NCBI GenBank assembly: GCA_947493955.1
Contig: CANLSQ010000001.1
Coordinates: 1,426,001 to 1,490,000, forward strand
DNA length: 64,000 nt
Direction of reading: 5' to 3'
From: an uncultured Sphingomonadaceae bacterium
GTDB taxonomy: Bacteria > Pseudomonadota > Alphaproteobacteria > Sphingomonadales > Sphingomonadaceae
The position numbers were made by a program, and so were the translations under genes. The notes under the pieces were generated by a model. It was not told the DNA's origin, made no database searches, and was given only the letters and a program-made list of their open reading frames with translations. Numbering within the stretch: position 1 is the first letter of the stretch; every line of letters starts with the position of its first letter. Below, piece after piece: positions 37,977-46,834 of this stretch.

Positions 37977-40511
37977 CTAGTAGATTCCGCCCTCATCTTG
38001 AAGGAAGTCAGCATCATTTTGTGCTGGCCGGTTGCGGTTGTTGGCATCACGTTCGCGTGCTGCAAGTTTCGCGGCTCTTATTTGTGCCTTTTGGGCTTCC
38101 AGACGTGCCAGCAGTTCTTCCTTGCGGATGGATCGCCTTGGTTCGGTTTCCGGTTTGAACACGTCCCAAATCACAGCCGACCTGGGGTCATCGGACGGCC
38201 AGCCGCCAAAGACCCGCTTGCCACTCTTTCGGTCCACCCGGACCATACGGATACCGCGCGGCGCAACAAACGGCGTTTTTGGCATTCCAGCCATGGCTTT
38301 TTGAGCAAATTCCTTGAAAATCGGTGCGGCCAAAGTACCGCCCTGGGCATAGCCGCCCATATTAGCAGGCTGGTCAAAGCCCATATAGACACCAGCGACC
38401 ATATCTGGGGAGCCACCGACAAACCACACGTTGGTCGGACCACTTGCTGTTCCGGTCTTGCCAAACAGCGGACGGTTCAGGCTTTTCAGATTCTGCGCGG
38501 TACCGCGGGTTATCACACCTTCAAGAATATTGACCATCTGATAAGCCGTCATTGGATCCATAAGCTGTTTCCCGGCCGGACGCGGACGCGGCATTGCCTC
38601 GCCGTCCCAATCATCCCGATTACAATCTTCACAAATCCTTTTATCGGCGCGGAAAATGACTTTGCCCTGTCGGTCCTGCACGAAGTCAATGACAGTCGGC
38701 TGCAACTCCCGTCCATGATTTACCAGCATGGAATAGGCATTGGTCAGTTTTTCAACGGTCGTATCACCGGCGCCAAGCGCAAAAGCCAGGTAGGGTTTAT
38801 AATCGCCTATACCCATTGTCTTGATGGTCTTTACCACGTTGTCCATTCCCGCATCATTTGCGGCGCGTACGGTCATCAGGTTACGGGATTGCTCCACTCC
38901 CCAACGCAGCGTTTGCTCTCCTGCCCCGCGAGAGCCGCCGAAATTGCGGAAACATTTGCGGCCGAGCGCCGCCGATTGATAAACACAAAAGGGACTGTCG
39001 ACAATGATGGTCGCTGGCGTCATGCCTTGGTCCAGCGCGGTGGCATAAACAAACGGCTTGATTGTGGAACCCGGTTGGCGCTCTGCCTGCGTTGCGCGGT
39101 TAAACGAACTCATTCGGTCATCAAACCCGCCCTGCATTGCCCATATCCGGCCGTTGCGAGGGTTTTGCACTACCATTCCGCCCGAAACCTTGGGAACATT
39201 GCGCAGCACATAGCTGCTGCCTCCGGCCGGGCTTACCGCGATAATATCACCTTCGGCCAGCTTACTCGGCGCGTTCCCGATGCGCCCGGTTGTGCCATCG
39301 GTAAATCCGATTTCAGCACCATTGCCCGAACGGTTCAAAGCAACCGCGATGCGCCAGTCAGCGTGGTCGGTATTGATGAAAGTTGAGGCCAGGCGCTGCG
39401 CCCACTGATCATCCATCTCGATCTTGTTAATCGGTCCGCTCCAGCTTTTGCCGCGACTATAACGCAGCAAGCCATTGCGTAGAGCAACCTTGGTATAATC
39501 TTGCAACTCAGGGTTCAGCGAAGTGCGAACCCACAGGCCTCCGGAATAGACACTATAAGGCCCGGCTTCTTCATTCTCGCCAAATTGCTCAATCAACTGG
39601 CGCCGGACTTCCTCGATAAAATAGCCACCCACACGCTGAAAGCGCGCACCGCGGGACCGGATCGCACCCAAAGGTTGGGCAACTGCCAGATCATGCTGCT
39701 CCTGCGTGATCCAGTCATTGTCCAGCATCCGACCCAATGCCCAGTCGCGCCGATTGATCGCGCGCTGTTCGTTATTTTCAGGCCGATAGTTGGACGGCCC
39801 TTTCGGCAGGATCGCCAGATACGCCATTTCATGCAGTGCCAGCTCATCTACGTCCTTGCCAAAATAAGCCTGGGCAGCGGCCTGCACACCATAAGCGTTC
39901 CGGCCAAGGAATATCTGGTTGAGATAGAGCTCCAAGATCTCTTGCTTGGTCAGAACCTCTTCAATCCGGTAAGCCAGCAAAGCCTCCCGTACCTTGCGGC
40001 GATAGGAAACTTCATTGGTCAAAAGCAGGTTCTTGGCAACTTGTTGTGTGATCGTGGATGCACCGACCGGCCGTCCGCTGCTTGAGATATTGGTCACAAT
40101 CGCTGTTGCAATGCCGGGATAATCGAGACCGCCATGTTCAAAAAATGTCCGGTCCTCTGCGGCCAGATAAGCGCGTATCAATAGCGCAGGATATTCGGCA
40201 TATTCCAACTGTACCCGGCGTTCACGGGCATAGCTGTGAACCGGCTCGCCATCATAAGCGCGCACCATTGTGGGCAATGGCGGCTCATATTGCTGAAGGG
40301 TCTTCGCATCAGGCAGGTCGCGAGCGAAAATAACCCAGATCAGCAACCAGCCCAGCAAGCATAATGCGACAAAGGCCAGAAACAGCCGAAACCAACGATT
40401 TTCCCACAGTTTTTCAACACGATTGAGAAAACCGCCAGTATTGCGTTCCAGCTTGTAGGCAAGACTTTCGGGCGCGCTAGTGCCTTGATTATCGGGTGTA
40501 TTTTCGACCAT
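37977..40511 (-). CDS. mrcA: Penicillin-binding protein 1A (bifunctional)
   Basis: Class A PBP of 844 aa, polymerising and cross-linking peptidoglycan. One N-terminal membrane helix (FRLFLAFVALCLLGWLLIWV), a GT51 transglycosylase domain (AAEDRTFFEHGGLD, GASTITQQVAKNLLL, RKVREALLAYRIE, YLNQIFLGRNAYGV), an OB-like insertion, and a transpeptidase domain with SxxK in RQPGSTIKPF, SxN in EQSRN and KTG in FGKTGTASG. A basic and Glu-rich C-terminal tail follows. It lies 100 nt downstream of the amidase gene; both act on the cell wall and are probably cotranscribed. Confidence 0.96.
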   Translation of the reverse strand: MVENTPDNQGTSAPESLAYKLERNTGGFLNRVEKLWENRWFRLFLAFVALCLLGWLLIWVIFARDLPDAKTLQQYEPPLPTMVRAYDGEPVHSYARERRVQLEYAEYPALLIRAYLAAEDRTFFEHGGLDYPGIATAIVTNISSSGRPVGASTITQQVAKNLLLTNEVSYRRKVREALLAYRIEEVLTKQEILELYLNQIFLGRNAYGVQAAAQAYFGKDVDELALHEMAYLAILPKGPSNYRPENNEQRAINRRDWALGRMLDNDWITQEQHDLAVAQPLGAIRSRGARFQRVGGYFIEEVRRQLIEQFGENEEAGPYSVYSGGLWVRTSLNPELQDYTKVALRNGLLRYSRGKSWSGPINKIEMDDQWAQRLASTFINTDHADWRIAVALNRSGNGAEIGFTDGTTGRIGNAPSKLAEGDIIAVSPAGGSSYVLRNVPKVSGGMVVQNPRNGRIWAMQGGFDDRMSSFNRATQAERQPGSTIKPFVYATALDQGMTPATIIVDSPFCVYQSAALGRKCFRNFGGSRGAGEQTLRWGVEQSRNLMTVRAANDAGMDNVVKTIKTMGIGDYKPYLAFALGAGDTTVEKLTNAYSMLVNHGRELQPTVIDFVQDRQGKVIFRADKRICEDCNRDDWDGEAMPRPRPAGKQLMDPMTAYQMVNILEGVITRGTAQNLKSLNRPLFGKTGTASGPTNVWFVGGSPDMVAGVYMGFDQPANMGGYAQGGTLAAPIFKEFAQKAMAGMPKTPFVAPRGIRMVRVDRKSGKRVFGGWPSDDPRSAVIWDVFKPETEPRRSIRKEELLARLEAQKAQIRAAKLAARERDANNRNRPAQNDADFLQDEGGIY

Positions 40512-40611
40512 ATACTGCGCTATCTAGCAGTATCAGGAGCATTTTCCAGAGAATATCGACGAAAAACTTTACCGACACATGATGTTACAAAAGTCAGTGT
40601 TACGATATCCG

Positions 40612-41886
40612 CTATTTGGACCCCGCACCAGAGCTTTGCGATCCGCGCTGTGCCAGTTTCCGCGCGAAATGTGCTTCGATTGCGTTGGCGATACCAATGG
40701 CAACCTTCGACTGGCCGGCACGGGAACTCAGCAGTTCGACATCCTCTTTGTTGGTCAGATAGCCACTTTCAAACAAAACCGACGGTGTGTCAGGCGCTTT
40801 CAATACCACCAGAGACGCGAAGCGATGTGGATTGGCGCGGAACTTTATCATCCGCTGCCCTTCGCGGATCAGCAGCTTTGCAAAATCGGCGGATACATTC
40901 ATCGTTTCGCGCTGTGTCAGGTCGATCAATATCGATGATACGTCGCGATTGGATCCGCCAAGATTGACGCCATTGATGATATTCGACCGATTTTCACGTG
41001 CGGCCAATTTGGCCGCTTCCCGGTCCGATGCCACTTCGGAAAGGGTATATACGGTAGCGCCAGCGGCTGATTCATTGCCTGCAGCATCAGCATGGATAGA
41101 GATGAACAGATCCGCATCCAGCCTGCGGGCGATGCCGTAGCGCTCCTCGAGCACAAGATATTTGTCACTGTCGCGTGTCATCGCCACACGCACCCGGCCA
41201 CTGGCAACCAGCTGATCGCGAACAGCACGTGAAATGGCGAGAGTGATGTTCTTTTCGCGCTGACTGCCATGCGGAGAAATCGCCCCCGGATCATGGCCGC
41301 CATGGCCCGCATCGATAACAACCAGCGGCCGGCTTGGGTCATCAGGACCACTGATTTTCGGGAGATCCACAGTGTCTTGCGGTTTTCCGAGGGGCACCTT
41401 CACGCTGTAGGTTTTCTTCGGGGGTTCGGCCCGGAATTTAACCGGCGGAAAGAAGGTCTTACGCCCCTTCTTGATCGCAGCACCGCCAACTGATTGCATG
41501 CTAAGTTTCAGGCTTTTTCCATCGGCGGAAAAACCGCCTCCCGTAATGACTGCAGGACGATCGAGATCGAAAACGATCCGCGCTGTATTGGGGTCATACT
41601 GCCCCTGACGCACGGATTTTACCATGCCTTCAGCGTGGCCGCCACGCCCGGCTTTGCCGCCTTTAATGTCTACGGCAATGCGATCGGGACCAACTAGAGA
41701 GAATGTCGACGCACCCTCCACCAGACCGTCGAAAGAAACAGTTATCTGACCATCGCTGCTATCAATACGGCTTACAGAGCCCGCGTCTGCAGGGTTCAGG
41801 GCCAATAGCGAGGATGCTAAAATTGCTGCGAATGGCATGGCCGCCTTATGCAATGTGCCAGCCATGTCGGTCCAGTTAAAATTCAT
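40612..41886 (-). CDS. N-acetylmuramoyl-L-alanine amidase with AMIN domain
   Basis: Zinc amidase of the AmiC type that separates daughter cells. The product of about 424 aa has a signal sequence (AAMPFAAILASSLLALNPADA), an N-terminal AMIN domain (DGQITVSFDGLVEGA...DRIAVDIKG) and a catalytic Amidase_3 domain: VVIDAGHGGHDPGA, SQREKNITLAISRAV, DADLFISIHADA, and VLFESGYLTNKED. The start at 41886 (MNFNWTDM) is uncertain; ATG 41865 would give a tighter signal peptide. Divergent from rne with a 533-bp gap. Confidence 0.93.
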   Translation of the reverse strand: MNFNWTDMAGTLHKAAMPFAAILASSLLALNPADAGSVSRIDSSDGQITVSFDGLVEGASTFSLVGPDRIAVDIKGGKAGRGGHAEGMVKSVRQGQYDPNTARIVFDLDRPAVITGGGFSADGKSLKLSMQSVGGAAIKKGRKTFFPPVKFRAEPPKKTYSVKVPLGKPQDTVDLPKISGPDDPSRPLVVIDAGHGGHDPGAISPHGSQREKNITLAISRAVRDQLVASGRVRVAMTRDSDKYLVLEERYGIARRLDADLFISIHADAAGNESAAGATVYTLSEVASDREAAKLAARENRSNIINGVNLGGSNRDVSSILIDLTQRETMNVSADFAKLLIREGQRMIKFRANPHRFASLVVLKAPDTPSVLFESGYLTNKEDVELLSSRAGQSKVAIGIANAIEAHFARKLAQRGSQSSGAGSK

Positions 41887-42419
41887 ATCGGCGGCATCAT
41901 CCTCGGTTTCCCACCACAAAACGCGGTAAAAACCCTATTAAGGATAAGCCTATAAGCGCCGGTAAAATGACTTGGTTAACAGCATTTTTACTATATTTAC
42001 GATGAACTTAGCCCCTATTCGCAACGATAGTATGCCGGTGGTCCGATACGGTGATAGTTTGTGTTGCCGATTTGCTATTGCGGTGCTAGCACCCCATCTG
42101 TGTCGTCAGAAATTTTTAAAAACGGCACGAGCTAAGCTGGATGTTTATCCAGCATATACAGGTTGAAGCGACATGAGGCATGACATCTCCGGCTCCGAAA
42201 CTCTTCCACAGGGAAGCGTTTCTATGGACGGAAAGACCCTGGCTAACGGCCCGGGCCATGCATTTGTCGCAGACACATTTTTTTCAGAGATATTTGAAAT
42301 TAACCGGATGACGCCGCCCGCTCCCCCTATTTCGGCAGCGCGCAAGAAGACGTCGTCCCTTTTATATTGCATGGTCCCGCCGGGAGCATTCCCGCCGCAT
42401 CATGCCAGGAGTATATTGA
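41887..42419 (+). promoter_or_regulatory. Long amidase/rne intergenic region, probable structured rne leader
   Basis: 533 nt with no convincing gene. It holds the divergent promoters: TGACTT (41968-41973) with TATATT (41992-41997), 18-nt spacer, is a weak candidate for rne. A perfect hairpin GCTGGAT-GTTT-ATCCAGC lies at 42136-42153. rne mRNAs in several bacteria carry long 5' leaders through which RNase E controls its own level; a leader of 400 nt here would suit that. Whether it does so is inference. Confidence 0.45.
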
Positions 42420-45137
42420 ATGACAACGCGCATGTTAATCGACGCGCGCCACCAGGAAGAAACCCGGGTGGCGGTCGTAAAAGGGAACAAAATTGAAGAG
42501 TTCGATTTTGAATCTTCCGAACATAAACAGCTAAAAGGCAATATTTATCTAGCAAAAGTGACGCGAGTCGAACCGTCGCTACAGGCCGCTTTTGTGGACT
42601 ATGGCGGAAATCGTCACGGGTTTTTGGCCTTTAGCGAAATCCATCCCGACTATTACCAGATTCCAAAAGAAGACCGCGAACGCCTACTCGCCGAGGAAGC
42701 GGAGCATGCCGCCGAAGAAGCGGCCCTGCGCGCGCAAGAGGAAGAGGAAGAAGATGCGCCCGCGGACATGGTGCGCAGCGAAGCGACCGAAGAGCTCGAT
42801 ACCGCACTGGTCGAAGTCGAGAAAGACGAAAGCGTCGATACAATTGATGTCACCGAAGGCGAAGTGCCAGCCGAAGATACCAATGGCGATGACAGTGACG
42901 ACGACGAACATGGCGACGAAGATGGCAGCGATGAGGAAGACGGTGAAGCTGAAGACGAAGCCGACGATGATACCGATGCATCGGCAGACAGCGACAAAGA
43001 AACCGAAGCCAAAGGTCGTAACAGACGCGGTAAAGGCCGCAACCGCGGACGTGGTGGTCGTGGCGGCAAAAACGTAGCCAAAGCCAGCGATCAGGCGCGC
43101 CAGAAGCGCATGGCACTGCGCAAGCGTTACAAAATTCAAGATGTTATCCAGCGCCGCCAGGTTGTTTTGGTGCAAGTCGTTAAGGAAGAGCGCGGCAATA
43201 AAGGCGCGGCTCTCACCACCTATCTGAGTCTGGCCGGCCGCTATTGTGTACTGATGCCCAATACGTCTCATGGCGGCGGTATCAGCCGGAAAATCAACAA
43301 TGCCGGTGATCGCAAGCGGTTAAAATCGATCATCGCCGATCTTAACCTACCCAACACAATGGGCTGCATCGTTCGCACTGCAGGCCTGTCGCGGACCAAA
43401 CCGGAAATCAAACGCGACTTCGATTATCTTGCCCGGCTGTGGGATGAGGTTCGGGAGAATACATTGGGTGCAGTCGCTCCCAAGTTGATCCACAGCGACA
43501 GTGATCTCATCAAGCGCGCCATCCGTGACATCTATAATCGCGAAATTGAAGAAGTGCTCGTCGAGGGCGCAGATGGCTATACAGCGGCCAAAAACTTCAT
43601 GAAATTGCTAATGCCCAGCCACAGCCGCCGCGTAAAAAGCTATGCCGACCCGGTATCGCTGTTTCAGCGCTATGGTGTCGAAGATCAGCTTTCGGCCATG
43701 TATCAGCCCGAGGTTCAGCTGAAGTCCGGCGGTTATCTGGTGATCAACCCGACCGAAGCTTTGGTGTCCATCGACATCAACTCTGGTCGTTCCACGCGGG
43801 AACATGGCATTGAAGCGACAGCGGTCAAAACCAACCTGGAAGCCGCCGCGGAAATTGCGCGCCAATTACGACTGCGTGATATGGCTGGACTAGTGGTTAT
43901 CGATTTCATCGATATGGATCGTCACGGCAATATCCGCAAGGTCGAGCGCGCGATGCGCGACGCGTTGAAAAATGATCGCGCGCGCATTCAGGTGGGCCGG
44001 ATTTCCAGCTTTGGATTGCTGGAGATGAGTCGCCAACGTCTGCGTACCGGCGTATTGGAAGCCTCAACCAAAGTTTGCCCGCATTGTGAAGGTACAGGAC
44101 TTGTTCGTACGGCGTCCTCTTCTGCCCTGTCTGCTCTACGCCTGATCGAAGAAGAAGCGGCCAAAGGCAAAGCCAAACAGATTACGCTGACGGCCAGCCA
44201 GGAAGCCACAATCTATGTGCTGAACAGCAAGCGGCACGAGATTGATGAAATTGAAAAACGTTACGGCGTTTCAGTAGAGATCACACCTGATGGAGAAACT
44301 GAAGGCGCGCGGATGGAAGTCAAAGGCTCTGGCGGCCCTCCCAAAAATGTTCCGAAATTCGAACCGATTGTCGATGAAGATGATGACGATATTGTCGACG
44401 CCGCTGAACTGGATGAAGAGGCAGAAGAACGTCCCCGCAAGCGGCGGCGGCGGCGCGGACGTCGAGGACGCGGCGGAGATCGTAACAACGAAAGCAAGGT
44501 CGAAACAGGTGACGGCAACCAAGCCGCCGATAAACAGCCCGACGAAGACAGTAAAACGGAAACCGCTGAGCAAGGCAGCGATGATGGCGAAAAGCCAAAA
44601 TCGCGACGCTCCAGAGGTGGACGCAACCGGAAGTCGGATGATGAAAAAGCAGCAGAGACTGGTTCCGATGACAATGCTGAGGTAGCGGAAAAACCGAAGC
44701 GGACCAGCCGCTCACGCAAGAAAGCGGAAACGACCGTTGATGAAACGGACAGTGCACCAGCCGCCGATGACGGTGTAGCGAAAGACGACGAAGAGAAACC
44801 AAAGCGTCGCCGCGCACCACGCAAAACCAAAGCTGCTGAAAAATCAGATGCTGCGGCGGAACCGACCGGTGACGCGAAGGCGGAAAAACCGGCGGCCAAA
44901 AAGACGACCCGCTCGAGGGCCAAAAAGGCTGATGCGGACGGCGTGGAGGCGGCTGAGAAACCGGCCAAGAAGGCCCCCGCCAAAAAGACAGCAGCGAAGA
45001 AGTCGGCTGCAAAAAAAGTTGATGAGAGCGCTGTAAAGGAAAGTAAGAGCACTACAAAAACCGATGATACGGCCGATAAAGCCGACCAGAAGGCGGAATC
45101 GCCGCGCGGCGGATGGTGGCAACGGACCTTTGGTTGA
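42420..45137 (+). CDS. rne: Ribonuclease E
   Basis: Degradosome endoribonuclease of 905 aa. The S1 domain is split by an insert (about 85-237): acidic to 195, then RG-rich (GRNRRGKGRNRGRGGRGG, 199-216). The catalytic core has the metal-binding Asp motif SIDINSGRSTREHGIEA, VVIDFIDMDRHGNI and the zinc-link CPHCEGTG. The C-terminal half is disordered, with alternating acidic and Arg/Lys blocks, Ala-Lys pentads ([15 protein letters not shown]), and ends GGWWQRTFG; a GWW C-terminus binds polynucleotide phosphorylase in Caulobacter RNase E. AGGAG is 8 nt before the ATG. Confidence 0.97.
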   Translation: MTTRMLIDARHQEETRVAVVKGNKIEEFDFESSEHKQLKGNIYLAKVTRVEPSLQAAFVDYGGNRHGFLAFSEIHPDYYQIPKEDRERLLAEEAEHAAEEAALRAQEEEEEDAPADMVRSEATEELDTALVEVEKDESVDTIDVTEGEVPAEDTNGDDSDDDEHGDEDGSDEEDGEAEDEADDDTDASADSDKETEAKGRNRRGKGRNRGRGGRGGKNVAKASDQARQKRMALRKRYKIQDVIQRRQVVLVQVVKEERGNKGAALTTYLSLAGRYCVLMPNTSHGGGISRKINNAGDRKRLKSIIADLNLPNTMGCIVRTAGLSRTKPEIKRDFDYLARLWDEVRENTLGAVAPKLIHSDSDLIKRAIRDIYNREIEEVLVEGADGYTAAKNFMKLLMPSHSRRVKSYADPVSLFQRYGVEDQLSAMYQPEVQLKSGGYLVINPTEALVSIDINSGRSTREHGIEATAVKTNLEAAAEIARQLRLRDMAGLVVIDFIDMDRHGNIRKVERAMRDALKNDRARIQVGRISSFGLLEMSRQRLRTGVLEASTKVCPHCEGTGLVRTASSSALSALRLIEEEAAKGKAKQITLTASQEATIYVLNSKRHEIDEIEKRYGVSVEITPDGETEGARMEVKGSGGPPKNVPKFEPIVDEDDDDIVDAAELDEEAEERPRKRRRRRGRRGRGGDRNNESKVETGDGNQAADKQPDEDSKTETAEQGSDDGEKPKSRRSRGGRNRKSDDEKAAETGSDDNAEVAEKPKRTSRSRKKAETTVDETDSAPAADDGVAKDDEEKPKRRRAPRKTKAAEKSDAAAEPTGDAKAEKPAAKKTTRSRAKKADADGVEAAEKPAKKAPAKKTAAKKSAAKKVDESAVKESKSTTKTDDTADKADQKAESPRGGWWQRTFG

Positions 45138-45160
45138 TTGTTGGCGATTAATTGCTTGAA

Positions 45161-45190
45161 TATGGGCCTCTGCGTATACAGAGGCCCATA
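45161..45190 (+). terminator. Hairpin terminator after rne
   Basis: Twelve-bp perfect stem TATGGGCCTCTG (45161-45172) with CAGAGGCCCATA (45179-45190), loop CGTATA, 24 nt after the rne stop. Followed by ACCCT, not a T-run. Confidence 0.65.
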
Positions 45191-45336
45191 ACCCTATCCC
45201 GACCGTTTTACCAATTGACGAACAATTTCCGGTTTGTAGAGGAATAGATAGATTTCATCGCAGGTTCACTCTGTTTGTGGTATTGGACAAGCGAATTTGC
45301 CAGAACTTCATCCAGAGGACGTCCCGAAGGAAATCT

Positions 45337-46740
45337 ATGTCATCGCCGAATGATACCAAGCGCCAACCGTTTGCTCACCTTTCTCTCTCCCGCATCGGAC
45401 AACTGATCACCGCGTTTCTCGCGATGGTCGCGATCACCGTTCAACCGGTAGCCGCACAATCCATTCTTCGCGATGCCGAGACTGAAGCGCTGTTCAGCGA
45501 TATGGTATCCCCTCTGGTCGCAGTGTCCGAACTGGATGCAAAAGATGTCGAAGTCATCCTGATCAACAGTAGCCAGATCAACGCCTTTGTCGCGGGCGGA
45601 CAGCGCATGTTTTTCTACTCTGGAACTATCGAGGCCGCTGACAGTGCGGTCGAAATCCAGGGGATCATGGCGCACGAACTCGGTCATATTACCGGCGGTC
45701 ATATCATCCGCTTTGATGAAGGTATCAAGACTGCAACCGGCATTACCATTCTCAGCCTGATCCTGGGTGCCGCCGCCATTGCCGCAGGTGCTGGCGATGC
45801 AGGCGCCGGGATATTGGCCGCAGGTCAGCAGGCGGCAACCGGCAAGTTCCTGGCTTTTAGCCGTGTGCAGGAGCGGGCAGCAGACTCCGCTGGCGCACGC
45901 TATCTTTCCGCCGCCGGGATTACTGGCCGGGGTTCGATTGATTTCTTCAAAAAACTGCAAAATTATGAGTTCCGCCTCGGCATTCCGCAAGAAGATAGCT
46001 ATGGCCGCACCCACCCGCTCTCCGGCGAACGTGTGACGCTGCTCCGAGACGTCTACCAGGCCGACCCGGCATGGGACACGCCACCAGATCCGGAAATCGA
46101 AGAACGTTTTCAGCGTGTTAAGGCAAAATTGCTTGGTTTCACCAATGAACCGACGACCACGTTGCGCAAATTCCCGGAAAGCGACCAGAGTATCCCTGCC
46201 CGTTATGCGCGCGCCTATGCCTGGCATAAAAGCGCTTATCCCGACCGCGCTTTGCTTGAGGTCAGTAATCTCCTCAAAGATGCGCCGAATGATCCCTATT
46301 TTCTGGAACTGCACGGCCAGATCCTGCTGGAATCCGGTAGACCGCAAGAGGCTATCGCCTCACTTCGAAAGGCCGTACGTCTGACCAATAACCAGCCTCT
46401 GATCGCCAGCCTGTTCGGCCATGCACTGATTGCAACGGAGGATGAAACGCATTTTGAAGAGGCAGAGCGGGTCCTGAAGGCCGCCGTGGTTAAGGACAAC
46501 CGTAATCCTTTCGCCTGGTATCAACTAGGCGTTGTCTATTCCCAACAAGGCGATACCGCGCGCGCGCAATTGGCGACCGCAGAAAGTGCCCTGCTGCAGC
46601 GCAATTACGGCAGTGCGATCCGCAGCTCGCAAATCGCTATGGCAGGAATCAAGGAAAACACACCGGAATGGATCCGCGCGCAGGACATATCTCTGATCGC
46701 GAAAAATGAATTTGAACGGTCAGACCGGCGTCGTCGCTAA
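45337..46740 (+). CDS. M48 family metalloprotease with TPR repeats (BepA/YfgC-like)
   Basis: A 467-aa exported protein. Signal segment LITAFLAMVAITVQPVAAQ, then the M48 peptidase domain with zinc motif HELGH at 113-117 and a third ligand region ERAADSAGARYL; C-terminal TPR-like repeats (RPQEAIASLRKAVRLTNNQ, RVLKAAVVKDNRNPFAWYQLG). BepA in E. coli degrades or matures stalled LptD and BAM substrates in the periplasm. The start at 45337 has AAGGAA five nt upstream and is preferred over 45277. Confidence 0.9.
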   Translation: MSSPNDTKRQPFAHLSLSRIGQLITAFLAMVAITVQPVAAQSILRDAETEALFSDMVSPLVAVSELDAKDVEVILINSSQINAFVAGGQRMFFYSGTIEAADSAVEIQGIMAHELGHITGGHIIRFDEGIKTATGITILSLILGAAAIAAGAGDAGAGILAAGQQAATGKFLAFSRVQERAADSAGARYLSAAGITGRGSIDFFKKLQNYEFRLGIPQEDSYGRTHPLSGERVTLLRDVYQADPAWDTPPDPEIEERFQRVKAKLLGFTNEPTTTLRKFPESDQSIPARYARAYAWHKSAYPDRALLEVSNLLKDAPNDPYFLELHGQILLESGRPQEAIASLRKAVRLTNNQPLIASLFGHALIATEDETHFEEAERVLKAAVVKDNRNPFAWYQLGVVYSQQGDTARAQLATAESALLQRNYGSAIRSSQIAMAGIKENTPEWIRAQDISLIAKNEFERSDRRRR

Positions 46741-46804
46741 GCTGGTTTGCAAGCAACGCTGACAGGCAAAATCAAAACTCCCCTGTAACAATTGTGGACA
46801 AAGG

Positions 46805-46832
46805 GACGAAGCTTCGACAAGGAGGCTTCGTC
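46805..46832 (+). promoter_or_regulatory. Hairpin holding the Shine-Dalgarno sequence of the DsbA-type gene
   Basis: Perfect 8-bp stem GACGAAGC (46805-46812) with GCTTCGTC (46825-46832); the 12-nt loop contains AAGGAG (46819-46824), the best ribosome site for the TTG at 46835. The stem is followed by TTTT, so it could also terminate the preceding transcript. Confidence 0.55.
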
Positions 46833-46834
46833 TT

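Noticed and set aside
37887-39386. 499-codon open frame on the plus strand opposite PBP1a
   Set aside because: Antisense to a complete PBP1a with all motifs. The protein has no recognisable domain and the frame is a codon-bias shadow.
44261-45052. Ser/Ala/Phe-rich open frame opposite the 3' half of rne
   Set aside because: Generated by the repetitive charged codons of the RNase E tail read on the other strand.
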